DNA of 11,018 nt, taken from DATGEO01 sp035310015 (lineage in GTDB: Bacteria > Chloroflexota > Dormibacteria > Dormibacterales > Dormibacteraceae). Shown here in pieces: positions 1 to 7,811 of the stretch. Below the pieces are notes generated by a model, which searched no databases, was not told the DNA's origin, and worked only from the letters and a program-made list of their open reading frames with translations. Location of the stretch: assembly GCA_035310015.1 (NCBI GenBank), contig DATGEO010000002.1, positions 1-11,018 on the forward strand, written 5' to 3'. Numbering within the stretch: position 1 is the stretch's first letter; each line of letters begins with the position of its first letter. The translations under genes and the position numbers were made by a program.

Positions 1-832
1 CGACAAGAAGTGGTTCCGCGACCACCTCGCCGACGGCGCGCAGCTGCACGACCTCACGTCGGCCATGACGACCGTCGGCCTGTGGGGTCCGCGCGCGCGC
101 GACATCCTGGCCGCGGCCACGTCCGACGACGTCTCGAACGAGGGCTTCAAGTTCGGCACGTGCCGCACCATCGACGTCGGCACGGTGCGCGTGCTCGCGT
201 CGCGCATCTCGTACGTCGGCGACCTCGGCTGGGAGCTGTACGTGCCGATGGAGCAGGGGATGCGCCTCTGGGACGCGCTGTGGGAGACGGGGCTGCCGCA
301 CGGGCTGGCCGCGTGCGGCATCGGCGTCTACGGCACGACGGGACGGCTCGAGAAGTGCTACCGCGCGCACGGCAACGAGCTCGAGACCGAGTACAACGTC
401 GTCGAGGCGGGCATGAGCGCGCCGCGCGTCAAGGCCGAGGACTTCGTCGGCAGGGAATCGCACCTGAGACACCGCGAGGAGGAGCCGGCGGCGCTCTTGT
501 GCACGCTCACCGTGGACGACCACACCTCGAAGTCGGGCGAGAAGCGCTACATGCTCGGGCGCGAGCCGGTTCTCACGCGCGACGGCAAGGCGCTGGTCGA
601 CCGCCGCGGCCGCCGCTCCTACGCGACCAGCGCCGGCGCTGGTCCGTCGGTGGGCAAGCACATCCTGATGGCCTACCTGCCGCCCGAGCGCGCGAACGTG
701 GGCGAGCAGCTCGCGGTCGAGTACATGGGCGAGCGCTACCCGGTCACGGTCGCCGTCGTGGGGTCGACGCCGCTGTTCGACCCCGAGAACCTCCGAGTGA
801 AGGGCGCCGAGCCGATCAAGACCGCGTCTTGA
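1..832 (+). CDS. GcvT-family aminomethyltransferase/demethylase, C-terminal part (5' end outside window)
   Basis: The reading frame is open from base 2 to the TGA at 830-832, giving the last 276 residues. GLWGPRARDIL, then ISYVGDLGWELYVP and a C-terminal barrel ending GERYPVTVAVVGSTPLFDP are typical of the GcvT fold plus the GCV_T_C barrel, which bind tetrahydrofolate and accept a one-carbon unit. It is clearly paralogous to the GcvT half of the FAD enzyme at 4482-6911. The stretch that reads RALDSLRMEKGYRYYG in the paralog is GVYGTTGRLEKCYRAHG here, so the substrate may differ. The missing N-terminus decides whether this is an FAD-GcvT fusion (about 810 residues) or a stand-alone demethylase of the LigM/DmdA kind; the window cannot tell. 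Its stop codon overlaps the etfB start, so the two are probably co-transcribed and translationally coupled. Family assignment is firm; substrate is unknown. Confidence 0.85.
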   Translation, partial: DKKWFRDHLADGAQLHDLTSAMTTVGLWGPRARDILAAATSDDVSNEGFKFGTCRTIDVGTVRVLASRISYVGDLGWELYVPMEQGMRLWDALWETGLPHGLAACGIGVYGTTGRLEKCYRAHGNELETEYNVVEAGMSAPRVKAEDFVGRESHLRHREEEPAALLCTLTVDDHTSKSGEKRYMLGREPVLTRDGKALVDRRGRRSYATSAGAGPSVGKHILMAYLPPERANVGEQLAVEYMGERYPVTVAVVGSTPLFDPENLRVKGAEPIKTAS

Positions 833-1593
833 AGATCCTCGTCTGCGTGAAACGAGTGCCGTTCACCGGCGGCAAGATGGTGCTCAACGCCGACGCGACC
901 GCGCTCGAGACCAAGCACCTCGGCTTCACCATCAGCCCGCACGAGGAGTGCGGCGTGGAGGAGGCCGTGCGCCTCATCGAATCGGGCGGCGGCGAGTCCG
1001 TGGTCCTGACCCTCGGTCCGCAGGAGGCGGTCGAGCAGCTGCGCGACGCGATGGCCCTTGGAATCGACCGCGCCATCCATCTGCAGACGGACGGGCGGGA
1101 ATGGGATGCGCAGGCCACCGCGGCCGCCATCACCGAAGCCATCCGCGCCGACGAGTCCGCCTCCGGGCCGTTCGACCTGATCCTCTTCGGCAGCGAGTCC
1201 GCGGACGCGGGCGGGTACCAGGTCGGGCTGCGCGTGGCGCGCGCGCTCGGCCGCCCCTCCGTCACGGGCGTGAAGGGCCTGAAGGTCGACGGCTCCGGCG
1301 TCCGCTGCGAGCAGGATGCGGGCGGCGGCCGCGACGTTTACGTCGTGCCCCTGCCCGCCGTCGTCACGGTCAAGGAAGGCCTCAACCTGCCGCGCTACCC
1401 GTCCGTGCCGGGACGCATGCGCGCGGCCCGCAAGCCCGTGCTGGTCTCGACCCCGGCGCGGGCGGACTCGCGCCTGGAGATGACCCGGCTGGCCGTGCCC
1501 GGCGGCTCCGGTCGCAAGACCGAGCTGCTCGGCACGGGCGCGGCCGCGGCGCCGGCCGTCGTGGACATGCTGCGCAAGGCCGGACTGCTGTGA
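829..1593 (+). CDS. etfB: Electron transfer flavoprotein, beta subunit
   Basis: This is the small subunit of the soluble ETF heterodimer, which takes electrons from FAD dehydrogenases and hands them to a membrane acceptor. The protein is 254 residues, normal for the family. The TTG start at 829 is chosen because it gives the classic N-terminus MKILVCVKRVP; it overlaps the preceding stop as TTGA and no Shine-Dalgarno is visible, so translation is probably coupled. Family landmarks are SPHEECGVEEAVRL (about residues 30-43), the ADAGGYQVG segment, and LPAVVTVKEGLNLPRYPSVPGRM near residue 190, which matches the ETF-beta signature. It is followed immediately by etfA. Its position between two GcvT-type enzymes suggests it serves the demethylating dehydrogenase of this operon rather than fatty-acid oxidation. 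Confidence 0.95.
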   Translation: MKILVCVKRVPFTGGKMVLNADATALETKHLGFTISPHEECGVEEAVRLIESGGGESVVLTLGPQEAVEQLRDAMALGIDRAIHLQTDGREWDAQATAAAITEAIRADESASGPFDLILFGSESADAGGYQVGLRVARALGRPSVTGVKGLKVDGSGVRCEQDAGGGRDVYVVPLPAVVTVKEGLNLPRYPSVPGRMRAARKPVLVSTPARADSRLEMTRLAVPGGSGRKTELLGTGAAAAPAVVDMLRKAGLL

Positions 1594-2462
1594 GCACGGT
1601 TCTCGTGCTGATGGAGGAGGGCGACCCGTCGCTCCAGGCGCTGACGCTCGCGCGCACGTTCGGGGAGCCGCGCACGCTGCCGATGGCGGCGGTCGAGCCG
1701 TTCGCGCCGGACGCCGTGGCGGCGGTGCTCGAGATGGCGGCGGACGAGCTAGGCGCGGCCGCCGTGTTCGCCGCGGGATCCGACCGCGGCAACGACGTCA
1801 TGGCGCGGCTGGCGGCGCGGACCGATCTCCCGTTCGCGGCCAACTGCGTCGCCGCCACGCCCGGCGACCCGGTGGCCGTGACGCGCCAGCGCTGGGGCGG
1901 CAGCCTGCTCGAGGAAGCGCTGCTGCGCGGCCCGCGGCCGCTGATCACCGTCGCGCCGCACACGATCGCGGCGAGCAGCGGCGCGGCGGCGGCGGAGGTG
2001 GACCCGGCGCCGCTGCTGGCGAGGGTCGACCCGAAGGATCTCGCGGTGCGCGTCTCCGAGCACGTGGCGCCGCCCGGCGGCGGCGTGTCACTCGCGGAGG
2101 CCAGGGTGGTCGTCAGCGGCGGCCGCGGCGTCGGCTCGAAGGAGGGCTTCGCCATCATCGAGGAGCTGGCGGGGCTGCTGGGCGGCCGCGTGGGCTGCTC
2201 GCGCGTGGTCACCAGCGCGGGCTGGCGGCCGCACAGCGACCAGGTCGGGCAGACCGGGACCAAGATCTCGCCCGACCTCTACATCGCGTGCGGCATCAGC
2301 GGCGCCACACAGCACATGGCCGGGTGCAAGGGCGCGAAGCGGATCCTCGCCATCAACGCCGACGCCGAGGCGCCGATCATGTCGCTGGCGGACTACGCGG
2401 TAGTCGGCGACCTGAGAGAAGTTGTGCCGGCTGTCTGCGAGGAGATCAAGAGATCCCGCTGA
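1590..2462 (+). CDS. etfA: Electron transfer flavoprotein, alpha subunit
   Basis: This is the large ETF subunit, 290 residues, which carries the redox-active FAD. The GTG start at 1590 overlaps the etfB stop as GTGA and yields MSTVLVLMEEGDPSLQALTLAR, a normal N-terminus. The C-terminal FAD domain is complete: SGGRGVGSKEGF begins near residue 176, then SAGWRP, QVGQTG at about 218-223 and CGISGATQHMAG at 234-245, followed by INADAEAPIMSLADYAVVGDL. These are the usual ETF-alpha flavin-binding blocks. A Cys follows HMAG where many homologues have Met, a minor variation. It forms the heterodimer with the product of the upstream gene and should reduce the Fe-S membrane protein encoded next, by analogy with clusters where etfBA sits beside dgcB. 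Confidence 0.95.
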   Translation: MSTVLVLMEEGDPSLQALTLARTFGEPRTLPMAAVEPFAPDAVAAVLEMAADELGAAAVFAAGSDRGNDVMARLAARTDLPFAANCVAATPGDPVAVTRQRWGGSLLEEALLRGPRPLITVAPHTIAASSGAAAAEVDPAPLLARVDPKDLAVRVSEHVAPPGGGVSLAEARVVVSGGRGVGSKEGFAIIEELAGLLGGRVGCSRVVTSAGWRPHSDQVGQTGTKISPDLYIACGISGATQHMAGCKGAKRILAINADAEAPIMSLADYAVVGDLREVVPAVCEEIKRSR

Positions 2463-2470
2463 TCTACGGC

Positions 2471-4393
2471 GTGGCGCTGGCGGTCGCGATCGTGGTCGCT
2501 GGCGGCCTCTTCGCGCGGCGCGCCCTGGTCCTCTACCGGATCGTGCGTGCGGGCAAGCCGTCGGCGCGGTTCGACGACCTGCCGCACCGCGTCGAGGCGG
2601 AGGCGGTCGTCGTGGCCGGGCAGAGCAAGCTGCTTCAGCGCATCGGCCCGGGCCTCATGCACGCGGCCATCTTCTGGGGCTTCATCGTCCTGTTCCCGAC
2701 GATCCTCATCGCGATGATCGGCGCGGTCGACCCGCACTCGACGCTGCCCTGGCTCGGCGCGCAAGGCTGGTACGCGCTGCTGGTGGACGTCTTCGCGGTG
2801 CTGGTCTTCGCAGGCGTCGTCGTGGCCTTCGCCATCCGCAAGATCCAGCGGCCGCGGCGCTTTGCCGGCAGCCACATGGGCGAGGCGGACCTGATCCTCC
2901 TGTGGATCGCGGGTATCGTCGTGTCGCTCCTCGCCTGGCATTCGAGCCAGATCGCGCTCGGCTACAACGACTACCCGCGCGAGTGGGCGCCGGTGTCGAA
3001 CGCCGTCTCGAAACTGCTCGCCGGCTCGTGGGTGGACGTGCTCGAGCGGATCGCGGTGTGGACCCACGTGCTGCTGATCCTCGGCTTCCTCGTGTACCTG
3101 CCTTACTCGAAGCACCTGCACATCCTCGTCGCGGCCCCGAACGTCTTCTTCACGCGCACGCGAGGTCGCGGGCGCCTGGAGCCGATCGACTTCGAGAAGC
3201 CCGAGGCGGAGGTCCGGCTCGGTGCCGCGACCGCGAGCGACCTGACATGGAAGCAGGTCCTCGACACGATGTCGTGCACCGAGTGCGGGCGCTGCCAGGA
3301 CGCGTGCCCGGCTTACAACACCGGCAAGGAGCTGTCGCCGAAGCTGCTCATCATGGCCCTGCGCGACCAGGTGCGCGCACGGAGCGACAAGCCGCTGGTC
3401 CCGAACGCCGTTACCGACAACGTCGTCTGGGACTGTGTCACCTGCGGCGCGTGCGTCCAGGAATGCCCGGTCGGCATCGAGCACATCGACCACGTCGTCG
3501 ACCTGCGCCGCAACCTCGTGATGCTGGAGTCGCGATTCCCCGAGGAGGCGGGCACGATGCTGCGCGACGTCGACCGCGCGTCCAACCCGTGGGGCAGAGC
3601 GCCGTCGGACCGCACCTCGTGGGCCGAGGGCCTGGGCGTGCGCGTGCTGCAGCCGGGCGAGGCTCCGCCCGGTGTGCTGTTCTGGGTCGGCTGCGCGCCG
3701 GCGTTCGACGAGCGCGCGAAGCAGGGCGCGCGCTCGACCGCCAAGCTGCTGCTGGCTGCCGGAGTCGACTTCGCGATCCTCGGGCCACGCGAGGCGTGCA
3801 CCGGCGACCCGGCGCGCCGGATGGGCGACGAGTTCACCTACCAGCGACTCGCCAGATCGAACGTCGAGACGTTGAACGGCGCGAAGGTCACGAAGATCGT
3901 CACCACCTGCCCGCACTGCTTCAACACCATCGGCAGCGAGTACCCCGATTTCGGGGGGCGGTACGAGGTCGTCCACCACACCGAGTTCCTGGCCCAGCTG
4001 GTGCGGGAGGGGAAGCTCGAGCCTCAGGCCGGCGAGCGCAAGATCACGTACCACGATTCGTGCTACCTCGCTCGCCACAACGACGTGCTCGAAGCGCCGA
4101 GGGCGCTGGCCGCCGCCGCGGGCTCGACGGTGGAGATGCCGCGCCACGGCCGGCGAACGTTCTGCTGCGGCGCGGGCGGAGCGAGGATGTGGATGGAGGA
4201 GCGCGGCCGTCCCATCAACGAGGAGCGCGTGCGCGAGGCCGCGTCCACGGGCGCGGACACGCTTGCGGTCGGCTGTCCCTTCTGCACCGTGATGCTCGAT
4301 GACGGCGTGCGCAACACCGGCGCCAGGCTGCAGGTGATCGACCTGGCCTCGCTGCTCTCGGAAGCGGTGGATCGCAAGCGGGCGCAGCAGTGA
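2471..4393 (+). CDS. Membrane-bound (4Fe-4S)-binding oxidoreductase, DgcB / heterodisulfide-reductase-like
   Basis: A 640-residue protein. The N-terminal third has about five hydrophobic segments (near residues 1-20, 61-83, 101-122, 140-160 and 195-213) resembling the cytochrome-b-like NarI/HdrE domain, with His64, His199 and His215 as possible haem ligands. Two ferredoxin motifs follow: CTECGRCQDACP (Cys269, 272, 275, 279) and CVTCGACVQECP (Cys322, 325, 328, 332). The C-terminal half has two CCG-type cysteine-rich regions, one from Cys408 and one with CCGAGG at 565-570. This architecture is that of proteins taking electrons from ETF, such as DgcB of dimethylglycine catabolism, and probably passing them to quinone; the acceptor is inferred. 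The start is uncertain: GTG at 2471 is chosen, but CTG at 2459, overlapping the etfA stop as CTGA, would continue the NTGA pattern of the preceding genes. Confidence 0.88.
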   Translation: MALAVAIVVAGGLFARRALVLYRIVRAGKPSARFDDLPHRVEAEAVVVAGQSKLLQRIGPGLMHAAIFWGFIVLFPTILIAMIGAVDPHSTLPWLGAQGWYALLVDVFAVLVFAGVVVAFAIRKIQRPRRFAGSHMGEADLILLWIAGIVVSLLAWHSSQIALGYNDYPREWAPVSNAVSKLLAGSWVDVLERIAVWTHVLLILGFLVYLPYSKHLHILVAAPNVFFTRTRGRGRLEPIDFEKPEAEVRLGAATASDLTWKQVLDTMSCTECGRCQDACPAYNTGKELSPKLLIMALRDQVRARSDKPLVPNAVTDNVVWDCVTCGACVQECPVGIEHIDHVVDLRRNLVMLESRFPEEAGTMLRDVDRASNPWGRAPSDRTSWAEGLGVRVLQPGEAPPGVLFWVGCAPAFDERAKQGARSTAKLLLAAGVDFAILGPREACTGDPARRMGDEFTYQRLARSNVETLNGAKVTKIVTTCPHCFNTIGSEYPDFGGRYEVVHHTEFLAQLVREGKLEPQAGERKITYHDSCYLARHNDVLEAPRALAAAAGSTVEMPRHGRRTFCCGAGGARMWMEERGRPINEERVREAASTGADTLAVGCPFCTVMLDDGVRNTGARLQVIDLASLLSEAVDRKRAQQ

Positions 4394-4394
4394 C

Positions 4395-4468
4395 ATTCCG
4401 CACGTCTTGCGCAAGACGAGCCATTCCGGTGCGCTGTTTGCGCACGTTTTGCGCAAAACGTGCGTTTT
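4395..4468. repeat. Twin palindrome element A (TTGCGCAA type)
   Basis: Two palindromes lie between the Fe-S gene and the FAD enzyme gene. The first, 4403-4418, is a perfect 16-bp dyad with core TTGCGCAA. The second, 4441-4464, is a perfect 24-bp dyad whose half is CGCACGTTTTGC. Their centres (4410/4411 and 4452/4453) are exactly 42 bp apart. Because both copies are palindromes they can also pair with each other: 4399-4418 with 4445-4464 forms a 20-position stem (one C-A mismatch, one G-U) with a 26-base loop, followed by TTTT at 4465-4468. That could act as a terminator or attenuator, and the dyads could equally be protein-binding sites. The block ATTCCGCACG at its left end and the 42-bp spacing recur in the element at 7812-7887. 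Function is inferred; the repeat itself is directly visible. Confidence 0.85.
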
Positions 4469-4481
4469 CGAGTCGCTCGGC

Positions 4482-6911
4482 GTGAACGCGGCCGTGGAGC
4501 GGGCGAGGGCCATCGTCGTCGGCGGCGGCATCACCGGCGCCAGCGTCGCCTACCACCTGGCGAAAGCGGGCTGGAGCGACACCCTCCTGCTCGAGAAGGG
4601 AGAGCTGACCAGCGGCTCGACCTGCCACGCCGCCGGCCTGGTCACGTCCTTCAACCCGTCGCCGACGATGATGCGCTTCCGGCGCTACAGCATCGAGCTC
4701 TATCGCGAGCTGGGCGTGTTCGAGACCGTCGGCAGCCTCCGCTTCGCTTCCAGCAGGCAGCAGCTGATGGAGCTGCAGCGCGGCGTGAGCCGGGCGCGCG
4801 GAATCGGGCTCGAGGCCGAGCTCGTGTCGGCGGAAGAGGCGATACGCCTGATGCCGGTGATCAGCCGCGACTCGCTGTACGGCGCGGTGTGGATGCCCGG
4901 CGACGGCGCGCTCGACCCGCACACCGCGACGCACGCGCTGGCCCGCGCCGCTCGCGACCGGGGCGCGCGCGTGATGACCGGCACCCGGGTCACGGGCATC
5001 GAGCTGTCCGACCGGGGACGTGTTCGCGCCGTGCGCACCGAGGCCGGCCGCATCGAGACCGAGGTGCTCGTCATCGCGGGCGGGTTGTGGGCGCCGCAGA
5101 TCGCGGCGATGGCGGGCGCGTTCGTCGTGTCGACGCCGGTCGATCACCAGCACGCCGCCCTGGCGGCGGTGCCCGGCCGCGAGGTCCCACACGACATGCC
5201 GTGCTTCCGCGACCCCGACAACCTGGTCTACGGCAAGGGTGAGGCGGGCGGCGTCGTGCTCGGCGGCTACGAGGCGGACCCCGTAGCGCGCTGGATCGAC
5301 GGCGCGCCTTGGGACCATTCCGGCACCTCGCTGCCGCCCGACGAGAAGCGGTTCGAGCCGCTGCTGCAGGGCGCCGCGCGCCGGTTTCCATTCCTCGCCG
5401 AGGCAGGGATCGTCAAGCTCGTCTGTCATCCCGACGCGATGACGCCCGACGCCAACCCGCTGGTCGGACCGGTGCCTGGCGTGCCCGGGCTGTACATGGC
5501 CGCCGGCCTGTCGCTCAACGGGTTCGGCGGCGCGGGCGGCATCGGCCGGTCGCTCGCGGAGCTCATCACGCACGGCGAGACCGAGCTCGACCTCTACGGC
5601 TACCGTCCCTGGCGCTTCGGACCCGTGCACCGCGACCCGCGCTACGCCGCGAAGCTGGGGCGCGAGACCTATCGCCACTACTACTTCCTGCGCTACCCGT
5701 TCGACGCCGACGAGTGGGGCCGGCCCAAGCGCACCAGCGCGCTGCACACGCGGATGCAGGACCTGTCCGCAGTCTTTGGGGCGAAGCACGGCTGGGAGCG
5801 GCCTGAACACTTCGAGCCGGGGCGGCCTTGGCGGCGGGCGGGCGCCGACCAGCGGAAGTTCGGTTGGGCCAGGCCGCCGTGGCTCGAGCTCGTCGGCGAG
5901 GAGCACCGCGCGTTCCGCGAACGCGCCGGGATGATCGACATGAGCTCCTTCGGCAAGATCGAGGTCAGCGGCCCGGGCGCGCTGCCGCTGCTCGAGCGCT
6001 GCGCCGGCAACCTGGTCGAGCGCCCGGTCGGAAGCGTCGTGTACACGCAGCTGCTCGAGAAGACCGGTGGCATGGCGGCCGACGTCACGATCACCCGGCT
6101 CGCGGCCGATCGCTTTCGCGTGGTCACCGGCGCCGGCTACGTCAACAGCGACCTCGGCTGGCTGCTGCTGCAGCGACGCGAGCACGAGGCCCCCGTCGAG
6201 ATTCGCGAGACCACCGAAGACCTGTCCGTGATCGGGCTGTGGGGGCCGCTCGCGCGCGAGATCCTGGGAGCCGTGACGGCGGACGACGTCTCCGAGTCGG
6301 GCTTTCCTTTCATGCAGGCTCGGACCATCCGCGTCCGCGGCGCCAGCGTATTCGCGCAGCGCGTGACCTACGTCGGGGAGCTGGGTTGGGAGCTGTACGT
6401 CGATCCCTCCCGCGCCGGCCAGGTGTGGGACGCGCTGATGGCGGCGGGCTCCGAGCACGGCATCCGCCCCGGCGGCTACCGCGCGCTCGACTCGCTGCGG
6501 ATGGAGAAGGGCTACCGCTACTACGGCACGGACCTCACGCTCCTGGACAACCCGCTCGAGGCCGGTCTCGGGTTCTGTGTGCGCTTCGACAAGGGAGAGT
6601 TCAACGGGCGCGCGGCTTTGCTGGCGGCGAAGGCGGCCGGCATCAAGCGGCGCCTGCGGACGCTCGTGGTCGGCGGCGGCGACTACGTCACCATCTACGG
6701 GGGCGAGGCCGTGCACGCGGGGGGCCAGGTCGTGGGGCGCGTGCGCAGCTGCGCCTACGGCTTCACCGCGCAGGCGAACATCGCGTACTCCTATCTGCCG
6801 GCGGAGATCAAGCCCGGCGCCGAGGTCGAGGTCGAGGTGTTCGGCGATCGCGTCCCCGCACGCGTGACCTCCGACTCGGTGCTTCCCAAAGATGCCGTCG
6901 CCGCGCGCTGA
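4482..6911 (+). CDS. FAD-dependent dehydrogenase fused to GcvT domain (dimethylglycine/sarcosine dehydrogenase family)
   Basis: An 809-residue protein, the usual length of DMGDH/SARDH-type enzymes, which oxidatively demethylate a methylated amine and transfer the C1 unit to tetrahydrofolate. Domains in order: Rossmann FAD domain from residue 9 (IVVGGGITGASVAYHLAKAG), the flavin-attachment region TSGSTCHAAGL with His49 as the expected covalent-FAD residue, an FAO_M-like linker at about 372-430, the GcvT domain at about 440-700 (GGMAADVT with the likely catalytic Asp534), and a C-terminal barrel at about 715-800. Family members commonly have Trp before the flavin His; here it is Cys48. GTG at 4482 is preferred because the frame upstream runs through element A and encodes nothing family-like; GTG at 4494 is an alternative. 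No Shine-Dalgarno is visible. It overlaps the next gene by 20 bases. The exact substrate cannot be read from the sequence. Confidence 0.9.
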   Translation: MNAAVERARAIVVGGGITGASVAYHLAKAGWSDTLLLEKGELTSGSTCHAAGLVTSFNPSPTMMRFRRYSIELYRELGVFETVGSLRFASSRQQLMELQRGVSRARGIGLEAELVSAEEAIRLMPVISRDSLYGAVWMPGDGALDPHTATHALARAARDRGARVMTGTRVTGIELSDRGRVRAVRTEAGRIETEVLVIAGGLWAPQIAAMAGAFVVSTPVDHQHAALAAVPGREVPHDMPCFRDPDNLVYGKGEAGGVVLGGYEADPVARWIDGAPWDHSGTSLPPDEKRFEPLLQGAARRFPFLAEAGIVKLVCHPDAMTPDANPLVGPVPGVPGLYMAAGLSLNGFGGAGGIGRSLAELITHGETELDLYGYRPWRFGPVHRDPRYAAKLGRETYRHYYFLRYPFDADEWGRPKRTSALHTRMQDLSAVFGAKHGWERPEHFEPGRPWRRAGADQRKFGWARPPWLELVGEEHRAFRERAGMIDMSSFGKIEVSGPGALPLLERCAGNLVERPVGSVVYTQLLEKTGGMAADVTITRLAADRFRVVTGAGYVNSDLGWLLLQRREHEAPVEIRETTEDLSVIGLWGPLAREILGAVTADDVSESGFPFMQARTIRVRGASVFAQRVTYVGELGWELYVDPSRAGQVWDALMAAGSEHGIRPGGYRALDSLRMEKGYRYYGTDLTLLDNPLEAGLGFCVRFDKGEFNGRAALLAAKAAGIKRRLRTLVVGGGDYVTIYGGEAVHAGGQVVGRVRSCAYGFTAQANIAYSYLPAEIKPGAEVEVEVFGDRVPARVTSDSVLPKDAVAAR

Positions 6912-7803
6912 GGAGGCGGCGCGGGCGGTCGCGCTGTGGCGCGGCCGCAAGGTGAGCGTCACGCCGCTGTCCGGCGGCCTGACCAACGAGAACTACCTGG
7001 TCGAGGTCGAAGGCGAGGGCGAGCGATACGTGATGCGCGTGCCCGGCGCGTCGACCGAGCTGCTCTCGATCGACCGCTCCAACGAGGTGCACAACACCAG
7101 GGCCGCGGCCGAGACCGGGATCGGGCCGCGGGTGCTGGAGCACGTGCCGGGTCTTGACGTGATGGTCCTCGAGTTCATCCCCGGCGCGACGATGTCCGCG
7201 GAAACGCTCGGCTCGGTGCACATGGCGCGGCGGATGGCGGAGTCGTTTCGCCGGCTGCACTCGGCGCCGCGCTTCCTCCAGGACTTCAACATGTTCCGGC
7301 TCATCGAGTACTACCTGCGCATAGTGCACGAGCACCACGTGACGATCCCGCATGGATATCGCGACCGGCTGCCGCTCGTGGCCGAGATCGAGGGCGCGGT
7401 GAACGTGCATACGCTGCCCGCGGTCTCGTGCCACAACGACCTTCTCTGCGAGAACTTCATCGACGATGGGGCGTCGCTGCGCATCGTCGACTACGAGCTC
7501 AGCGGCAACAACGACCCGTGCTTCGACCTCGGCAACACCGCGCAGGAGGCGATCTTCGGCGATGACCTTCGCGAGGTGCTGTGCGAGGCGTACTTCGGAC
7601 ACGCCGACCCGCGGCAGCTGGCGCGCATGAACCTGTTCGCGCTCATGTCCGACGTCGGTTGGACGCTGTGGGGCGCGATCCAGGCCAGGATCTCGACGAT
7701 CGACTACGACTTCGCGGGCTACTACACCGCGCGGTGGGAGCGGGCGCTGGCGGTGATGGACACCGACCGCTTCCAGATCTGGCTGCGCGAGGCGGCGGGG
7801 TGA
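6892..7803 (+). CDS. Choline/ethanolamine-kinase-like phosphotransferase (APH family)
   Basis: A 303-residue protein of the aminoglycoside phosphotransferase / choline kinase superfamily. It has a glycine-rich N-lobe segment PLSGGLTNENY (about residues 25-35), the nucleotide-lobe strand YVMRVPG, and a kinase catalytic loop HNDLLCEN (His181, Asp183, Asn188). The metal-binding segment VDYELSGNNDPCFDLGN follows, with Asp200. The form HNDLL..NF...IVDYE resembles bacterial choline-kinase-like proteins more than antibiotic kinases, so the likely substrate is a small amino alcohol; this is inference from family and neighbours. The ATG at 6892 lies inside the preceding gene (20-base overlap), indicating coupled expression with the FAD-GcvT enzyme. 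It is the last gene of the plus-strand operon and ends just before the element at 7812-7887. The substrate is not established. Confidence 0.82.
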   Translation: MPSPRAEEAARAVALWRGRKVSVTPLSGGLTNENYLVEVEGEGERYVMRVPGASTELLSIDRSNEVHNTRAAAETGIGPRVLEHVPGLDVMVLEFIPGATMSAETLGSVHMARRMAESFRRLHSAPRFLQDFNMFRLIEYYLRIVHEHHVTIPHGYRDRLPLVAEIEGAVNVHTLPAVSCHNDLLCENFIDDGASLRIVDYELSGNNDPCFDLGNTAQEAIFGDDLREVLCEAYFGHADPRQLARMNLFALMSDVGWTLWGAIQARISTIDYDFAGYYTARWERALAVMDTDRFQIWLREAAG

Positions 7804-7811
7804 CGGGCACG

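Noticed and set aside
4395..4468. Insertion sequence or transposon remnant
   Set aside because: No transposase fragment or clear target-site duplication is visible at either twin-palindrome element; a non-autonomous repeat remains possible but unsupported.
4407..4481. N-terminal extension of the FAD-GcvT protein from TTG 4407
   Set aside because: The extension is a translation of the palindromes of element A (LRKT repeated) and has no family similarity; family homology begins at about 4500.
2393..6986. Very long open frames on the minus strand (713 and 923 codons) opposite the Fe-S and FAD-GcvT genes
   Set aside because: They are low-complexity Arg/Ala/His-rich shadows caused by high GC; the plus-strand frames carry clear family motifs.
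6892..7803. Aminoglycoside resistance kinase
   Set aside because: Same superfamily, but the HNDLL...NF and VDYE motifs and the metabolic operon point to a choline-kinase-like enzyme rather than resistance.
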